Source: Chitinophaga ginsengisegetis (GTDB lineage Bacteria; Bacteroidota; Bacteroidia; Chitinophagales; Chitinophagaceae). Taken from it: 64,000 bases of DNA. This document shows, one piece after another, positions 54,210-63,401 of this stretch (its first letter is position 1; each line of letters opens with the position of its first letter). The stretch lies in contig NZ_FUZZ01000001.1 in the NCBI RefSeq assembly GCF_900168065.1, positions 682,001-746,000 of the forward strand, read 5' to 3'. Position numbers and translations under genes: made by a program. The notes below the pieces were generated by a model. The model worked only from the letters and a program-made list of their open reading frames with translations, searched no databases and was not told the origin of the DNA.

Positions 54210-54518
54210 GTGAAAAAAAACAAATGTCTGAAAGAGACAACCCATCGCAGAACTTATAACCTGGTTAGAAAAGAAACGTACGCCATTTGCCCAAGATGCC
54301 ACTGGCATCCCACTTTTTGGCGATGGTGCGGGGACAATCCCTTTATCTGCATGACATATAAAGATGATGGAACCAACAAGCCTTACGCATCCAGATTTAA
54401 AAATCATCCCAACTGGAAAATTGTTTCAAAAAACAAGAAACAGTGGATGAAAAAAAGATTCCTGGAAAACCGTACGACCAGGCCCGATGGCAGCCTGCTG
54501 ATCCAGTACGGCTGGTAA
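54210..54518 (+). CDS. Small hypothetical protein with a CPRC motif; in-frame TAG upstream
   Basis: A protein of about 100 residues, basic and aromatic, with YAICPRCHWHPTFWRWCGDN, which may bind zinc or form a beta-hairpin, and a conserved-looking tail (NWKIVSKNKKQWMKKRF). Starts GTG 54210 or TTG 54198 are possible. The same frame begins at an ATG at 54165 (MKKEFDAL) and meets TAG at 54189 before the rest, and a TATCTTTG -7 element lies at 54132-54139. This suggests either an ancestral start at 54165 interrupted by a nonsense change or re-initiation downstream. Function unknown. Confidence 0.55.
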   Translation: MKKNKCLKETTHRRTYNLVRKETYAICPRCHWHPTFWRWCGDNPFICMTYKDDGTNKPYASRFKNHPNWKIVSKNKKQWMKKRFLENRTTRPDGSLLIQYGW

Positions 54519-54528
54519 AACCACTAAC

Positions 54529-54559
54529 GCCCTGCAATTAACACTGTAGGGCTTTTTTT
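54529..54559 (+). terminator. Intrinsic terminator of the small protein gene
   Basis: GCCCTGCA and TGTAGGGC pair (one G-U) around an 8-nt loop, followed by seven T residues, 10 bp after the stop codon at 54518. Confidence 0.88.
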
Positions 54560-56618
54560 ATCTTCTTTTCGGTAGCTCCACATAAAAAGTGGTACCGGCG
54601 CCGGCATTACTTTCAAACCAGATCTTACCTTCATGCGCTTCTACAATCTGCCGGGAAATAGCTAGTCCTAAACCAAAAGACTGCTCTCCCGAAGTCCCCT
54701 GCCTCTTGGCATCTGTAAACATACTGAAAACCTTGTTCCTTAAATTCTCAGGTATTCCTATGCCATGATCGGCTACGCTGATCAGAACAGCATCCTGCTG
54801 GTCGACCAGGGCTACATTGATTACAGATCCTTCGGGGCTGAATTTCATTGCATTTACAACTATATTGCTGATCACCCTCCAGATCTTTTCCCTGTTTATA
54901 GGGATCACTATTTCTTCGGTATGCAATGTGATCATTTGGTTCTTCTCACTTGACTTGAACTTTAACAGGTCAATACAATAACGAAGCAGGGTGTGTATTT
55001 CAACAGGCTCTTTTGTCAGGCCTTCTGCGGTGATATTCATATTCAGCAGGTCGGCTATCATGTCCAGGGAATGAAGACTGGAAGTTTTCATCAGCCCAAG
55101 CATTTCCCTGTCTGCCGGCTGCAACTCGTCATTTTCAAGTAGCAGCGTGGCGATGCTGACGGCGGCGGCTATTGGATTTCTCAGGTCGTGTGCAACGATC
55201 TTCATGATACGGGTGTTTTCCTGCTGACTTTGTTCCAGCGATCCAAGCGCCATTTGCAACTGTTCATTTTTCTGAGCCAGCTTATTGTTGAGCTCTTTGG
55301 AACGTCTCAGGCTATACCATACCCCTGCGAGGATAACAACCACCATGATAGAAAAAACCACAAACCCGGTCAGATAGCCGGTTTTCAGCTCATTATCTTT
55401 TTTTAACAGGGCCAGTTTATATTGCTGCTCCGTGTCTTTGAAGATAGCATCCATGTCAATATCCCTTAACCCGGCACTGACCTTGCTAACAGAGTCCTGC
55501 GCCCTTTGAAATTTCTTTATAAATGGATAGGCCAGTTGATACTGCCCGGTTTTATCAAAATAATTCCATTTTACTTTATACCATCTCTGGCGAAGATTTT
55601 CATTTGTCGGGTTGTTCCCCTCTTTGCCCAGGTATGCTTCCAGCTGATCCAGCAGTTCGCCCGCCTCGTTGAAGCGTTTCTGCTTCACGTAAAGCCCTGC
55701 CAGCTTCAGCTTTGCCGTTTGGGCATCCTGGAAATCATGATCCGGGTTACTGTTAACGGTGATACTCTCTTTTAAATAGTGTTCCGCTTCCTTGTCCTGA
55801 TGCTGTTCGGCATAAACACCACCAAGGTTGCCGTAGATCACCCCACGGGAGGTTTCAATAAAGTTTTTTCTCTCAGGATATTTATGGGCATTCTGGTCAA
55901 TAAATGCCAGTCCTTTTTGATAATAATAAATCGCACTATCAGGCATGCCCGCCAGTTCATACGCCAGTGCAATGGCGGTTAATGTGCTTTGCCTGAATGA
56001 GAAGTACTTATTAAACCTGTCATCGGTTTTACAGGTCGCATTTTCACTAAGCGCCTGTATCAGATAGGGAATGGCTTTTAAATATTGTCCCTGGCTATAC
56101 CTGACCAGCCCCAGCTTGCTCGTAAATTCAAAATAACTGCAGCTGTCCAGGTGCTGATGCGCGAAGGTTCTCCCATCATAATAGTATTTAAAGGCCTCTG
56201 CATATCTTCTTTCTGCCAACAACACATGGCCTTTGGCGAAAATGGCATTGGCATATTCAGTTTTATATCTTTCTTCATTACCTTTTAAGATAAAAGTCAT
56301 GCTATCTGCATTCAACCGGGCTTTTTTCAGGTTAAAATCATAGTTCAGGTAGAAATTGACCTTATGGTTATACTTCTCCCACTGATCAATGGGCCCGGGG
56401 GCAGGAATTTGCTGAAAAGCAGAGTCAAGGTAATGGATGGACTCCTGGACTTTGCCCACATTTAACAGGTCATTTGTGCTGTCGAGAATGGCCTCCACCA
56501 GTTTTGGATGATCCGGGACTTCCCGGGCAGGCTCCTCCCTGCAGGAACTCAGCCAGCAGGTAACCAGGACCGACACCTGCAGCAACAGGGAATAACAACC
56601 GGTGGTTTTTACGGACAT
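54558..56618 (-). CDS. TPR-containing sensor histidine kinase
   Basis: A 686-residue kinase. The start at 56618 (MSVKTTGCYSLLL) gives a signal sequence ending in the lipobox-like WLSSC; the frame's ATG at 56678 is less likely. The periplasmic part (about 40-390) is a run of tetratricopeptide-like helices (IALAYELAGMPDSAIYYYQ; LAGLYVKQKRFNEAGELLDQ). A membrane helix (about 415-437, VVFSIMVVVILAGVWYSL) and a coiled coil lead into HisKA with H477 in KIVAHDLRNPIAAAVS and HATPase (VADHGIGIPENLRNK, SFGLGLAISRQIVEAHEG). No receiver or DNA-binding domain and no adjacent response regulator, so its partner is elsewhere. Confidence 0.92.
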   Translation of the reverse strand: MSVKTTGCYSLLLQVSVLVTCWLSSCREEPAREVPDHPKLVEAILDSTNDLLNVGKVQESIHYLDSAFQQIPAPGPIDQWEKYNHKVNFYLNYDFNLKKARLNADSMTFILKGNEERYKTEYANAIFAKGHVLLAERRYAEAFKYYYDGRTFAHQHLDSCSYFEFTSKLGLVRYSQGQYLKAIPYLIQALSENATCKTDDRFNKYFSFRQSTLTAIALAYELAGMPDSAIYYYQKGLAFIDQNAHKYPERKNFIETSRGVIYGNLGGVYAEQHQDKEAEHYLKESITVNSNPDHDFQDAQTAKLKLAGLYVKQKRFNEAGELLDQLEAYLGKEGNNPTNENLRQRWYKVKWNYFDKTGQYQLAYPFIKKFQRAQDSVSKVSAGLRDIDMDAIFKDTEQQYKLALLKKDNELKTGYLTGFVVFSIMVVVILAGVWYSLRRSKELNNKLAQKNEQLQMALGSLEQSQQENTRIMKIVAHDLRNPIAAAVSIATLLLENDELQPADREMLGLMKTSSLHSLDMIADLLNMNITAEGLTKEPVEIHTLLRYCIDLLKFKSSEKNQMITLHTEEIVIPINREKIWRVISNIVVNAMKFSPEGSVINVALVDQQDAVLISVADHGIGIPENLRNKVFSMFTDAKRQGTSGEQSFGLGLAISRQIVEAHEGKIWFESNAGAGTTFYVELPKRR

Positions 56619-56726
56619 GGGACGATTTAAAGGGTGATGCTTCCTACAATTTAACAAATTGACGGGAAATAAGATCACTACCGGGAAATGAGCCCTTTAT
56701 ACCCCGAAAATTTATGGTTAATATGT

Positions 56727-56734
56727 TAACTTTG
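56727..56734 (+). promoter_or_regulatory. Possible -7 element of the second FecR-linked sigma gene
   Basis: TAACTTTG fits TAnnTTTG and ends 3 nt before the ATG at 56738, an arrangement like that of the sigma gene at 13961. No clear -33 element, so tentative. Confidence 0.3.
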
Positions 56735-56737
56735 TGT

Positions 56738-57334
56738 ATGCAAAACAGAGAATTAGGGGAGGATAAATCGCTGTTATTAAAAGTAGCTGGTGGTGATCAA
56801 CGAGCATTTCGCCTAATTTTCGATGCCTATAGCAACCGGGTGTTTACTTACGCCTTCAGGTACCTGAAATCAAAAGAACTTTCTGAAGAAATTGTACAGG
56901 AAGTATTTGTAAAGATCTGGGTAAAAAGAGATGGCTTACCTGAAATAGGCAATTTTGGGGGATTTATCAGAACCGTTACCAATAATCTCACCTTAGACGC
57001 CCTGAGAAAACGGGCCCTGGATTACAAAACCATCAATGAAGGTAAACACAAATGGTCTGACCAGGACAATGCCACCGAAGAGGATATCATGCTCAAAGAC
57101 TCCCGGGCTTATATGGCTATGGCAATAGATCAGCTGCCCAAACAGCAGAAACTCGTTTATCAAATGTGCTACATAGAAGGACTAAAACAAAAAGATGTAG
57201 CAAAAAAACTTAATATCTCCCCTTTAACCGTAAAGGTGCATCTCAGGGAAGCTGTAAAAACATTAAAAGCACATCTTAAGGATGGTAATTCCCTGCCCCT
57301 GATCTCGCTGGTGCTGCTCGGGATATGTAAATAA
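56738..57334 (+). CDS. ECF RNA polymerase sigma factor (Bacteroidota family)
   Basis: A sigma-70 ECF factor of about 198 residues. Region 2: FRLIFDAYSNRVFTYAFRYL and ELSEEIVQEVFVKIWVKRDG; region 4: LPKQQKLVYQMCYIEGLKQK then DVAKKLNISPLTVKVHLREA. ATGs at 56714 and 56723 are also in frame; 56738 (MQNRELGEDKSLL) is preferred because it opens directly on conserved sequence, but this is not certain. The FecR gene follows 88 bp later and an STN-type SusC after that, the standard trans-envelope signalling set. Confidence 0.92.
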   Translation: MQNRELGEDKSLLLKVAGGDQRAFRLIFDAYSNRVFTYAFRYLKSKELSEEIVQEVFVKIWVKRDGLPEIGNFGGFIRTVTNNLTLDALRKRALDYKTINEGKHKWSDQDNATEEDIMLKDSRAYMAMAIDQLPKQQKLVYQMCYIEGLKQKDVAKKLNISPLTVKVHLREAVKTLKAHLKDGNSLPLISLVLLGICK

Positions 57335-57422
57335 TTATTTTTTTTCTCCCCCTACTCCTTTTCCAATTTTGGTTCGTCAGATATTATAAAGGGCTTTGAA
57401 CAACCTGTTCAACAAGAGTTTT

Positions 57423-58421
57423 ATGAAAAAAGAGCGAATCGAATATTTGATTAAGAAATATGCCGGCAACACCATCACCAGTGCTGAAGAGGCCGAACTT
57501 ATGCAATTCATAGGGCATAAGGACAATGATCTTAATGAAATAAGGGCTTTGATGGAGGAAACCTGGGATGACGGCACAGAGCCATTAGTGTTGGATAATC
57601 AGGCGGCCGACCGGATTTTTGAACAGGTAATAAAATCAGACCAGCCCTCCCGGATGCGATGGCTCCGGCCCTGGATGGGCTGGGCGGCAGCATTTATCCT
57701 GCTCTGTTTCGGAACCACTTTCTTTTATCCAAAGTATTCCGGCCAACAAAACACCGCTGATCGTTTCCCCGTGGTAAATGCCATTGCCAGATCAGAACAT
57801 AAAAAGATCATACTACCAGACGGAAGCACTGTTATACTGAACAACAATAGTACACTCGAATATCCTGAAAAATTTACCGGGCCCACCAGAACAGTGACGC
57901 TGAAAGGCGAAGGCTACTTTGATATTCTGCACAATCCGGCCAGCCCGTTTATTGTACAATCAGGAAAACTGAAAACAACCGTATTAGGCACCGCCTTTAA
58001 CATAAAAGCGCTGAATGGCAACGATGAGATTATCGTAACAGTGACCAGGGGCAGGGTCAGCGTGGCCGATGAGCATAAAGTATTGGGAATCCTGGAACCC
58101 AATGAACAAATGGTTTTTCATACCGGCGACAAGAAGCCCGACCTGGTTAAAGTGCAGGCGAAAGAAATAGTGCAATGGCAGCAAAACGACCTGTTTTTTG
58201 AGAATATTACGATGGAAGAAGCAGCCGCGGTACTTTCTCAAAGGTTCAATACCAGGATCACCTTCTTAAATGACCAGGGAAAAAACTGCCGCTTTACAGC
58301 CACCTTCCTGAAAGGGGAAAGTCTTGATGAAATCATTAAAGTCATTACATCCTTTAACGATGCAGAATATAAAACTTTGCCAGGGGAAATTATAATCTCC
58401 GGAAAAAATTGCAATAACTAA
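57423..58421 (+). CDS. FecR-family anti-sigma factor
   Basis: A 332-residue inner-membrane protein. N-terminal sigma-binding helices (IEYLIKKYAGNTITSAEEAE), one transmembrane helix (about 82-100, WMGWAAAFILLCFGTTFFY), FecR domain (about 120-215, KIILPDGSTVILNNNSTLEY, GEGYFDILHNPASPF, VLGTAFNIKA) and DUF4974 at the end (ITMEEAAAVLSQRF, FTATFLKGESLDEIIKV). The ORF opens at a TTG at 57396, but the ATG at 57423 (MKKERIEY) is the natural start. Same set as the FecR at 12327. Confidence 0.95.
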   Translation: MKKERIEYLIKKYAGNTITSAEEAELMQFIGHKDNDLNEIRALMEETWDDGTEPLVLDNQAADRIFEQVIKSDQPSRMRWLRPWMGWAAAFILLCFGTTFFYPKYSGQQNTADRFPVVNAIARSEHKKIILPDGSTVILNNNSTLEYPEKFTGPTRTVTLKGEGYFDILHNPASPFIVQSGKLKTTVLGTAFNIKALNGNDEIIVTVTRGRVSVADEHKVLGILEPNEQMVFHTGDKKPDLVKVQAKEIVQWQQNDLFFENITMEEAAAVLSQRFNTRITFLNDQGKNCRFTATFLKGESLDEIIKVITSFNDAEYKTLPGEIIISGKNCNN

Positions 58422-58537
58422 CAATCAATAACCAACCAACTCACGAATCAACCAATTATCAGGCTGCCAGTCGGCAATTAATCATTATTAACCAAAAGAT
58501 GAGGAAAGAATTATATCACCTGCGCATTTGATAGAAA

Positions 58538-58559
58538 CTCCCTGTCGCTAAACAGGGAG
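58538..58559 (+). promoter_or_regulatory. Hairpin in the FecR-SusC gap
   Basis: CTCCCTG-TCGCTAAA-CAGGGAG, a perfect 7-bp stem, lies 77 bp before the SusC ATG, followed by only a weak T stretch. It may attenuate transcription between the regulatory genes and the transporter genes. Confidence 0.5.
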
Positions 58560-58635
58560 CTGTAATTGTTTTGCTTCAACGCTAATTGGAGCAAATTGTT
58601 AAACAATTTGGAGAATCATTTAAACATTTAAAATT

Positions 58636-61600
58636 ATGAAATTTTCTGCACAACCAGCAGAGGGAGGAAAAGTCTGTCCTGACCTTTCTACTTTTAATAA
58701 CTCACGATACATAATTCGTCAGATTATGCGTTTAAGCTTGATTACAGCTATTATCACTTTTGCAACGGTTCAACTGATATCGGCGACGCCTGGCAACGGG
58801 CAGGGCACCTCCAGGGTAGAAGTGATGGTAGAACTCCATAACGAGTCCGTTTTTTCAGCCATTAAAAAGATAGAACAGCAAACTGATTTCCGGTTTGTAT
58901 ACCGCGATAAAGATCTGGCCGGCCTTAAAGACTTTAATCTTCCACTCGGGAAACGCTCTGTCAGAGAGCTATTAGACCTGCTCTTTGATGCTAAAGATTT
59001 CCGGATAACAGAGCTAAACAACAAGATCCTGATTTCCCCGGCAGAGAAAAACCCCGCCGGAACTGCACAGGATATCCGGGTGATGGGAATTGTGATGGAT
59101 GAAAGCGGAGACCCGATACCCGGTGTTACCGTGCGGGTAAAAAACAACAACAGCCTTAGTACAGCTACCGATCAGAATGGCCATTTTAATATCACGATTC
59201 CGGAAACCGGCAGCAGGTCACTTCTTTTTAGCTATATCGGTTATAAAACCCAGGAAATTGACCTGGGGAGCCAAACTTCTGTAAGAGTAGTGCTTTCACC
59301 GCTTGCAGGCAGTTTGAATGAGGTAGTAGTGATCGGTTACGGCACCTCTACCCGTAAAGACCTGACCGGCTCCATCGCAAGGGTGAACTCAAAAACCATA
59401 CAGGACCAGCCTGTTGGCAATGTGATCAATGCCCTGCAAGGCAGGATGGCCGGCGTTGAAGTATCCCAGTCCAACGGATTACCTGGTTCGGGCACTTCCA
59501 TCAAAATACGCGGACAGTACTCTATCAATAGTGGTGTGGAACCACTGTACGTGATAGATGGTGTTCCTTTCAATTTTAGTTTAAGCGTTTACCAAACAGG
59601 CTCCAATGGTACCGTAAACCCGCTGAACAGCCTGAATCCCGGTGATATTGAGAGTATAGATGTATTGAAAGACGGAGATGCTACGGCCATTTACGGCGCA
59701 AGAGGAGGCAACGGCGTTATTCTGATCACTACTAAAAAAGGGAAAGCCGGTAAAACCAAACTGGATCTCAACCTGAGTTCCGGCATCGGGAAAGTAGGCA
59801 ATAAAATAGACATGCTGAATGGCGAACAGTATTTAGCCCTCCGTAAAGAAGCCTTTGCCAATGACAAGGTAACACCCACTACGGCCAATGCCCCTGATTT
59901 AACCACCTGGAGCCAGACTAAGTTCAGAAACTGGCAGGATGACCTGCTGGGCGGCACCGCGCGCTACACGGATGCACAGGGGACATTGAGCGGCGGCAAC
60001 GAGGATACCCATTTTGCCTTTAGTACCGGTTATCATCATGAGGGCACTGTTTTCCCCGGAAGTTTTGCGGAAGACAGGATCTCAGCAAGACTGAACATTG
60101 ACCATACTTCAAAAGACAGAAGATTTTATGCGTTAATATCTGCCGCCTATTCTTATGATAAAAACAATTTGCCAACAAGAGATCTAAGCAGTTATTATAA
60201 TCTTCCTCCTAACTATGATCCTTATACTTCTACCGGGGCATTCAACTTCTCTCCGCTTATACAGTATAATCCATATGCCCTGTTGGCACAGAAATACAAG
60301 GCGGCCACAGCAAACCTGATCGGCAACATGAGCCTGAGATACAGGATTCTTCCGGGATTGAGCCTGAAAGCAAACCTGGGCTATACTTCTCTTAATTTTG
60401 ACCAGAATGCGCAGTTCCCATCTTCCACACTTAATCCGTCGTACTTTGCGGCTGTAAGCAATGCTGTGTTTGGCGCCACTTCCGCAAGGTCCTATATTGC
60501 AGAACCCCAGCTGGAATACATTAAAGATCTTGGAAAAGGTAAACTGACGGCGCTACTGGGTAGCACTTTTCAATCCAATACCAGCATCACCAACACCACT
60601 ACCGGTAACAACTACAGCAACGATGCCTTATTGGGTAGTATGGCGGCAGCAGGAACACTTTCTGCAAGAACCGCCTACGATAATTATAATTTCAGCTCTG
60701 TTTTTGGAAGAATCACTTACAACTGGCAGGGTAAATATATCCTGAACGCCACCATGAGAAGAGATGGTTCCTCCCGTTTTGGCCTGAACAATGAATTTGG
60801 AAACTTCGGTGCAATAGGCGCCGCGTGGGTATTCTCAGAAGAGCCGTTTGTGAAAGATCAGTTCTCCTTTTTAAGCTTTGGTAAATTACGCGGCAGTTAT
60901 GGTGTTACAGGCAATGATCAAATCCCCAATTATCAGAACCTGTCTACCTATACGGCCAGCGGATCTACCAGCGGATATCAGGGAATAACGGTACAAAATC
61001 CGTCAAGGCTCGCCAACCCGGATATCAAATGGGAAAGTAACAAAAAAGCAGAACTGGCACTGGAACTGGGTTTCCTGAAAGACAGGATACAGTTCACTGC
61101 TGCCGCATACCGGAATACAGTAGGTAACCAGCTGCTGTATATTTCAACGCCCGGACAGGTCGGCTTTACAAGCTATCTGGGGAACTTCCCTGCCACCATC
61201 CAGGCGCAGGGACTCGAGTTTGAGCTGAATACAAAGAACATTGAAAGAAATGATTTCAGGTGGTCCACTTCATTCAATTTCACCATCAACAAATCAAAGA
61301 TCTCCAAATTCGATAACCTCGCCAGTTTGAGCTTCTATGCCAATCAGTTTATGGTAGGCTATCCCGTGCCGTTTAGCAGGCAATACATTTTTAACGGGAT
61401 AGATCCCAATACCGGGATAGTTACCTATCAAACTGCCAATCCAAATGGCATCCCCTCTTACCTGGTGGATCAGCAGCCAACGCCTATTGGTAATCCATAC
61501 TATGGCGGTTTAAGTAATAATTTTACCTATAAGCGCTTTGAATTAGGCTTCTTCTTCCAGTTCAAACATCAGAATGGATATATCAATGGCGTAGCAGGAT

Positions 61601-61983
61601 CTCTCGGCTCTATGAACAACCAGAACACCACTACACTGGACCATTGGAAACAGCCGAAAGACAATACGCAGTTTGGCGCACCAACGGCCAATTCAAGCAA
61701 TCCGGCATATAATGCTTACAGCTTCTATTATAACAGCTCCACCGCATTTTATGGCGATGCGTCCTGGCTGAAGCTGAAGAATGTGAACCTGGCTTATAAT
61801 TTCCCAAAACGTTGGATTACGGCTGCAAAACTGGCTAATCTGAGAGTATATGCCCAGGCACAAAATGTTTTTACGATATCGAAATACAAAAATGTATTTG
61901 ATCCTGAAATGGGAGCTGGTCAAGGGGGACCAGGAATGCCGGCACTGCGTACTATTGTTTTTGGTTTGAATGCTTCTTTCTAA
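58636..61983 (+). CDS. SusC/RagA TonB-linked receptor with N-terminal STN domain
   Basis: A 1115-residue TonB-dependent channel. The first ~30 residues are a hydrophilic lead; the ATG at 58726 (MRLSLITAIITFA) would start at the signal peptide itself. STN domain about 55-140 (VELHNESVFSAIKKIEQQTD), regulatory-like sandwich about 148-235 (VMDESGDPIPGVTVRVKNN), signature LNEVVVIGYGTSTRKDLTGS, plug (LYVIDGVPFNFS; IYGARGGNGVILITTKKG) and barrel ending VFGLNASF. STN indicates control by the FecR and sigma genes upstream. The SusD gene follows after 19 bp. Confidence 0.96.
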   Translation: MKFSAQPAEGGKVCPDLSTFNNSRYIIRQIMRLSLITAIITFATVQLISATPGNGQGTSRVEVMVELHNESVFSAIKKIEQQTDFRFVYRDKDLAGLKDFNLPLGKRSVRELLDLLFDAKDFRITELNNKILISPAEKNPAGTAQDIRVMGIVMDESGDPIPGVTVRVKNNNSLSTATDQNGHFNITIPETGSRSLLFSYIGYKTQEIDLGSQTSVRVVLSPLAGSLNEVVVIGYGTSTRKDLTGSIARVNSKTIQDQPVGNVINALQGRMAGVEVSQSNGLPGSGTSIKIRGQYSINSGVEPLYVIDGVPFNFSLSVYQTGSNGTVNPLNSLNPGDIESIDVLKDGDATAIYGARGGNGVILITTKKGKAGKTKLDLNLSSGIGKVGNKIDMLNGEQYLALRKEAFANDKVTPTTANAPDLTTWSQTKFRNWQDDLLGGTARYTDAQGTLSGGNEDTHFAFSTGYHHEGTVFPGSFAEDRISARLNIDHTSKDRRFYALISAAYSYDKNNLPTRDLSSYYNLPPNYDPYTSTGAFNFSPLIQYNPYALLAQKYKAATANLIGNMSLRYRILPGLSLKANLGYTSLNFDQNAQFPSSTLNPSYFAAVSNAVFGATSARSYIAEPQLEYIKDLGKGKLTALLGSTFQSNTSITNTTTGNNYSNDALLGSMAAAGTLSARTAYDNYNFSSVFGRITYNWQGKYILNATMRRDGSSRFGLNNEFGNFGAIGAAWVFSEEPFVKDQFSFLSFGKLRGSYGVTGNDQIPNYQNLSTYTASGSTSGYQGITVQNPSRLANPDIKWESNKKAELALELGFLKDRIQFTAAAYRNTVGNQLLYISTPGQVGFTSYLGNFPATIQAQGLEFELNTKNIERNDFRWSTSFNFTINKSKISKFDNLASLSFYANQFMVGYPVPFSRQYIFNGIDPNTGIVTYQTANPNGIPSYLVDQQPTPIGNPYYGGLSNNFTYKRFELGFFFQFKHQNGYINGVAGSLGSMNNQNTTTLDHWKQPKDNTQFGAPTANSSNPAYNAYSFYYNSSTAFYGDASWLKLKNVNLAYNFPKRWITAAKLANLRVYAQAQNVFTISKYKNVFDPEMGAGQGGPGMPALRTIVFGLNASF

Positions 61984-62002
61984 CACTAAACCTGACATCA
62001 AC

Positions 62003-63391
62003 ATGAAATTACTTTCCATACATAAGATCTGCCTGGTTGTAATACCGGGAGTGTTGCTCTCCACCGCTTCCTGTAAAAAATTTATTGAGGTAGATGTACC
62101 GATTGACCAGGTGAGCGCTGATAAAGCTTTCCTCAATGATGCAACAGCGCTGAGTTCTGTTCTGGGCCTGTACGCCAACGGTAACCTGCTGCCCGCCAGC
62201 GGAAGCACGGAAAACTCTTTACTGGGTGCTGCCACCGCCCTCGGTGGCGCAGCGGCGGATGATATCTACCTGAGTTCCGCTACTTACCTGGACGAGTTTA
62301 AAACCAATACCATCTCTACCTCCAGCGGATATGTAAACAACACCTGGAACTACGCCTATGCGGTTATTTTTGCGGCTAATTCAGCTATTGAAGGACTCAA
62401 CAGCTCTACTGGTGTATCTCCTGCGGTGAAGCAGCAATTGCTTGGTGAAACGTATTTTATGCGCGCCTTCACTTATTTCTATCTCACTAATTTATATGGA
62501 GACGTACCAAAGGTAACCAGCACTGCAAATAGCGTGAATTTAACATTGCCCAGGGCGCCACAGGCAGAAATATATGAGATGATCATCAGCGACCTGAAAA
62601 TCGCGCAAAACAACCTAGCAGATGCATATCCGTCCGCACAACGGGCCAGGGCCAACAAAGCCGCCGCCACTGCGCTTCTTTCCCGGGTGTATTTATACAT
62701 CAAAGATTACGCAAATGCGGAGGCGCAGGCAACAACAGTGATCAATAACAGCGCTTATAAACTGGAAAGCCTGGACAGTGCTTTCCTGAATACCAGCAAC
62801 GAAGTGATCTGGCAACGTTTTACTTTTTACGGCTACTCTATTTTCGGCCGTAATTTTGTTCCGTCAGGCACCACGCCTAACTATGTGATTTATCCCTCGC
62901 TGGCGGCCAGCTTTGAATCTGACGATCAGCGCATGGCTAAGTGGCTTAAACCACTTCCGATAGGTAATATTACTTATTACTATCCTTATAAGTATAAGCT
63001 ACGTGACGCCACTGCCGGAAATGAATTTAATGTACTGCTTCGTTTGGCAGAACAATACCTGATCCGGGCAGAAGCCAGGGCGCAACTCGGTAAAGTAACC
63101 GGGGCAGGTAGTGCAGCAGAAGATTTGAATATAGTAAGAACCCGTGCAGGTCTTACCGGTACAACAGCCAACACCCAAAGCACCATGCTGCTGGCAATTG
63201 AAAAAGAACGGGCGCATGAACTGTTTGCTGAACTGGGCCACCGCCTGTTCGATTTAAGAAGAACAGGCAGGGCTGACGCTGTTCTTGGTCCGCAAAAACC
63301 AACCTGGAAGTCCACCGCTGTGTTGTTCCCGGTACCGGCCAATCAGATTTTATACAATAAAAATCTTACTCAAAATCAAGGTTACAACTAA
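62003..63391 (+). CDS. SusD/RagB-family lipoprotein
   Basis: A 462-residue surface lipoprotein (lipobox LSTASC, Cys24). The frame starts at 61970 inside the SusC gene, but the ATG at 62003 gives the right signal peptide (MKLLSIHKICLVVIPGVL). SusD hallmarks: LLGETYFMRAFTYFYLTNLY, AATALLSRVYLYIKDYANAE, and the end AIEKERAHELFAELGHRLFD with LRRTGRAD. Pairs with the SusC gene; ligand unknown. Next gene starts 10 bp later. Confidence 0.95.
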   Translation: MKLLSIHKICLVVIPGVLLSTASCKKFIEVDVPIDQVSADKAFLNDATALSSVLGLYANGNLLPASGSTENSLLGAATALGGAAADDIYLSSATYLDEFKTNTISTSSGYVNNTWNYAYAVIFAANSAIEGLNSSTGVSPAVKQQLLGETYFMRAFTYFYLTNLYGDVPKVTSTANSVNLTLPRAPQAEIYEMIISDLKIAQNNLADAYPSAQRARANKAAATALLSRVYLYIKDYANAEAQATTVINNSAYKLESLDSAFLNTSNEVIWQRFTFYGYSIFGRNFVPSGTTPNYVIYPSLAASFESDDQRMAKWLKPLPIGNITYYYPYKYKLRDATAGNEFNVLLRLAEQYLIRAEARAQLGKVTGAGSAAEDLNIVRTRAGLTGTTANTQSTMLLAIEKERAHELFAELGHRLFDLRRTGRADAVLGPQKPTWKSTAVLFPVPANQILYNKNLTQNQGYN

Positions 63392-63401
63392 TCCGACAGG
63401 C

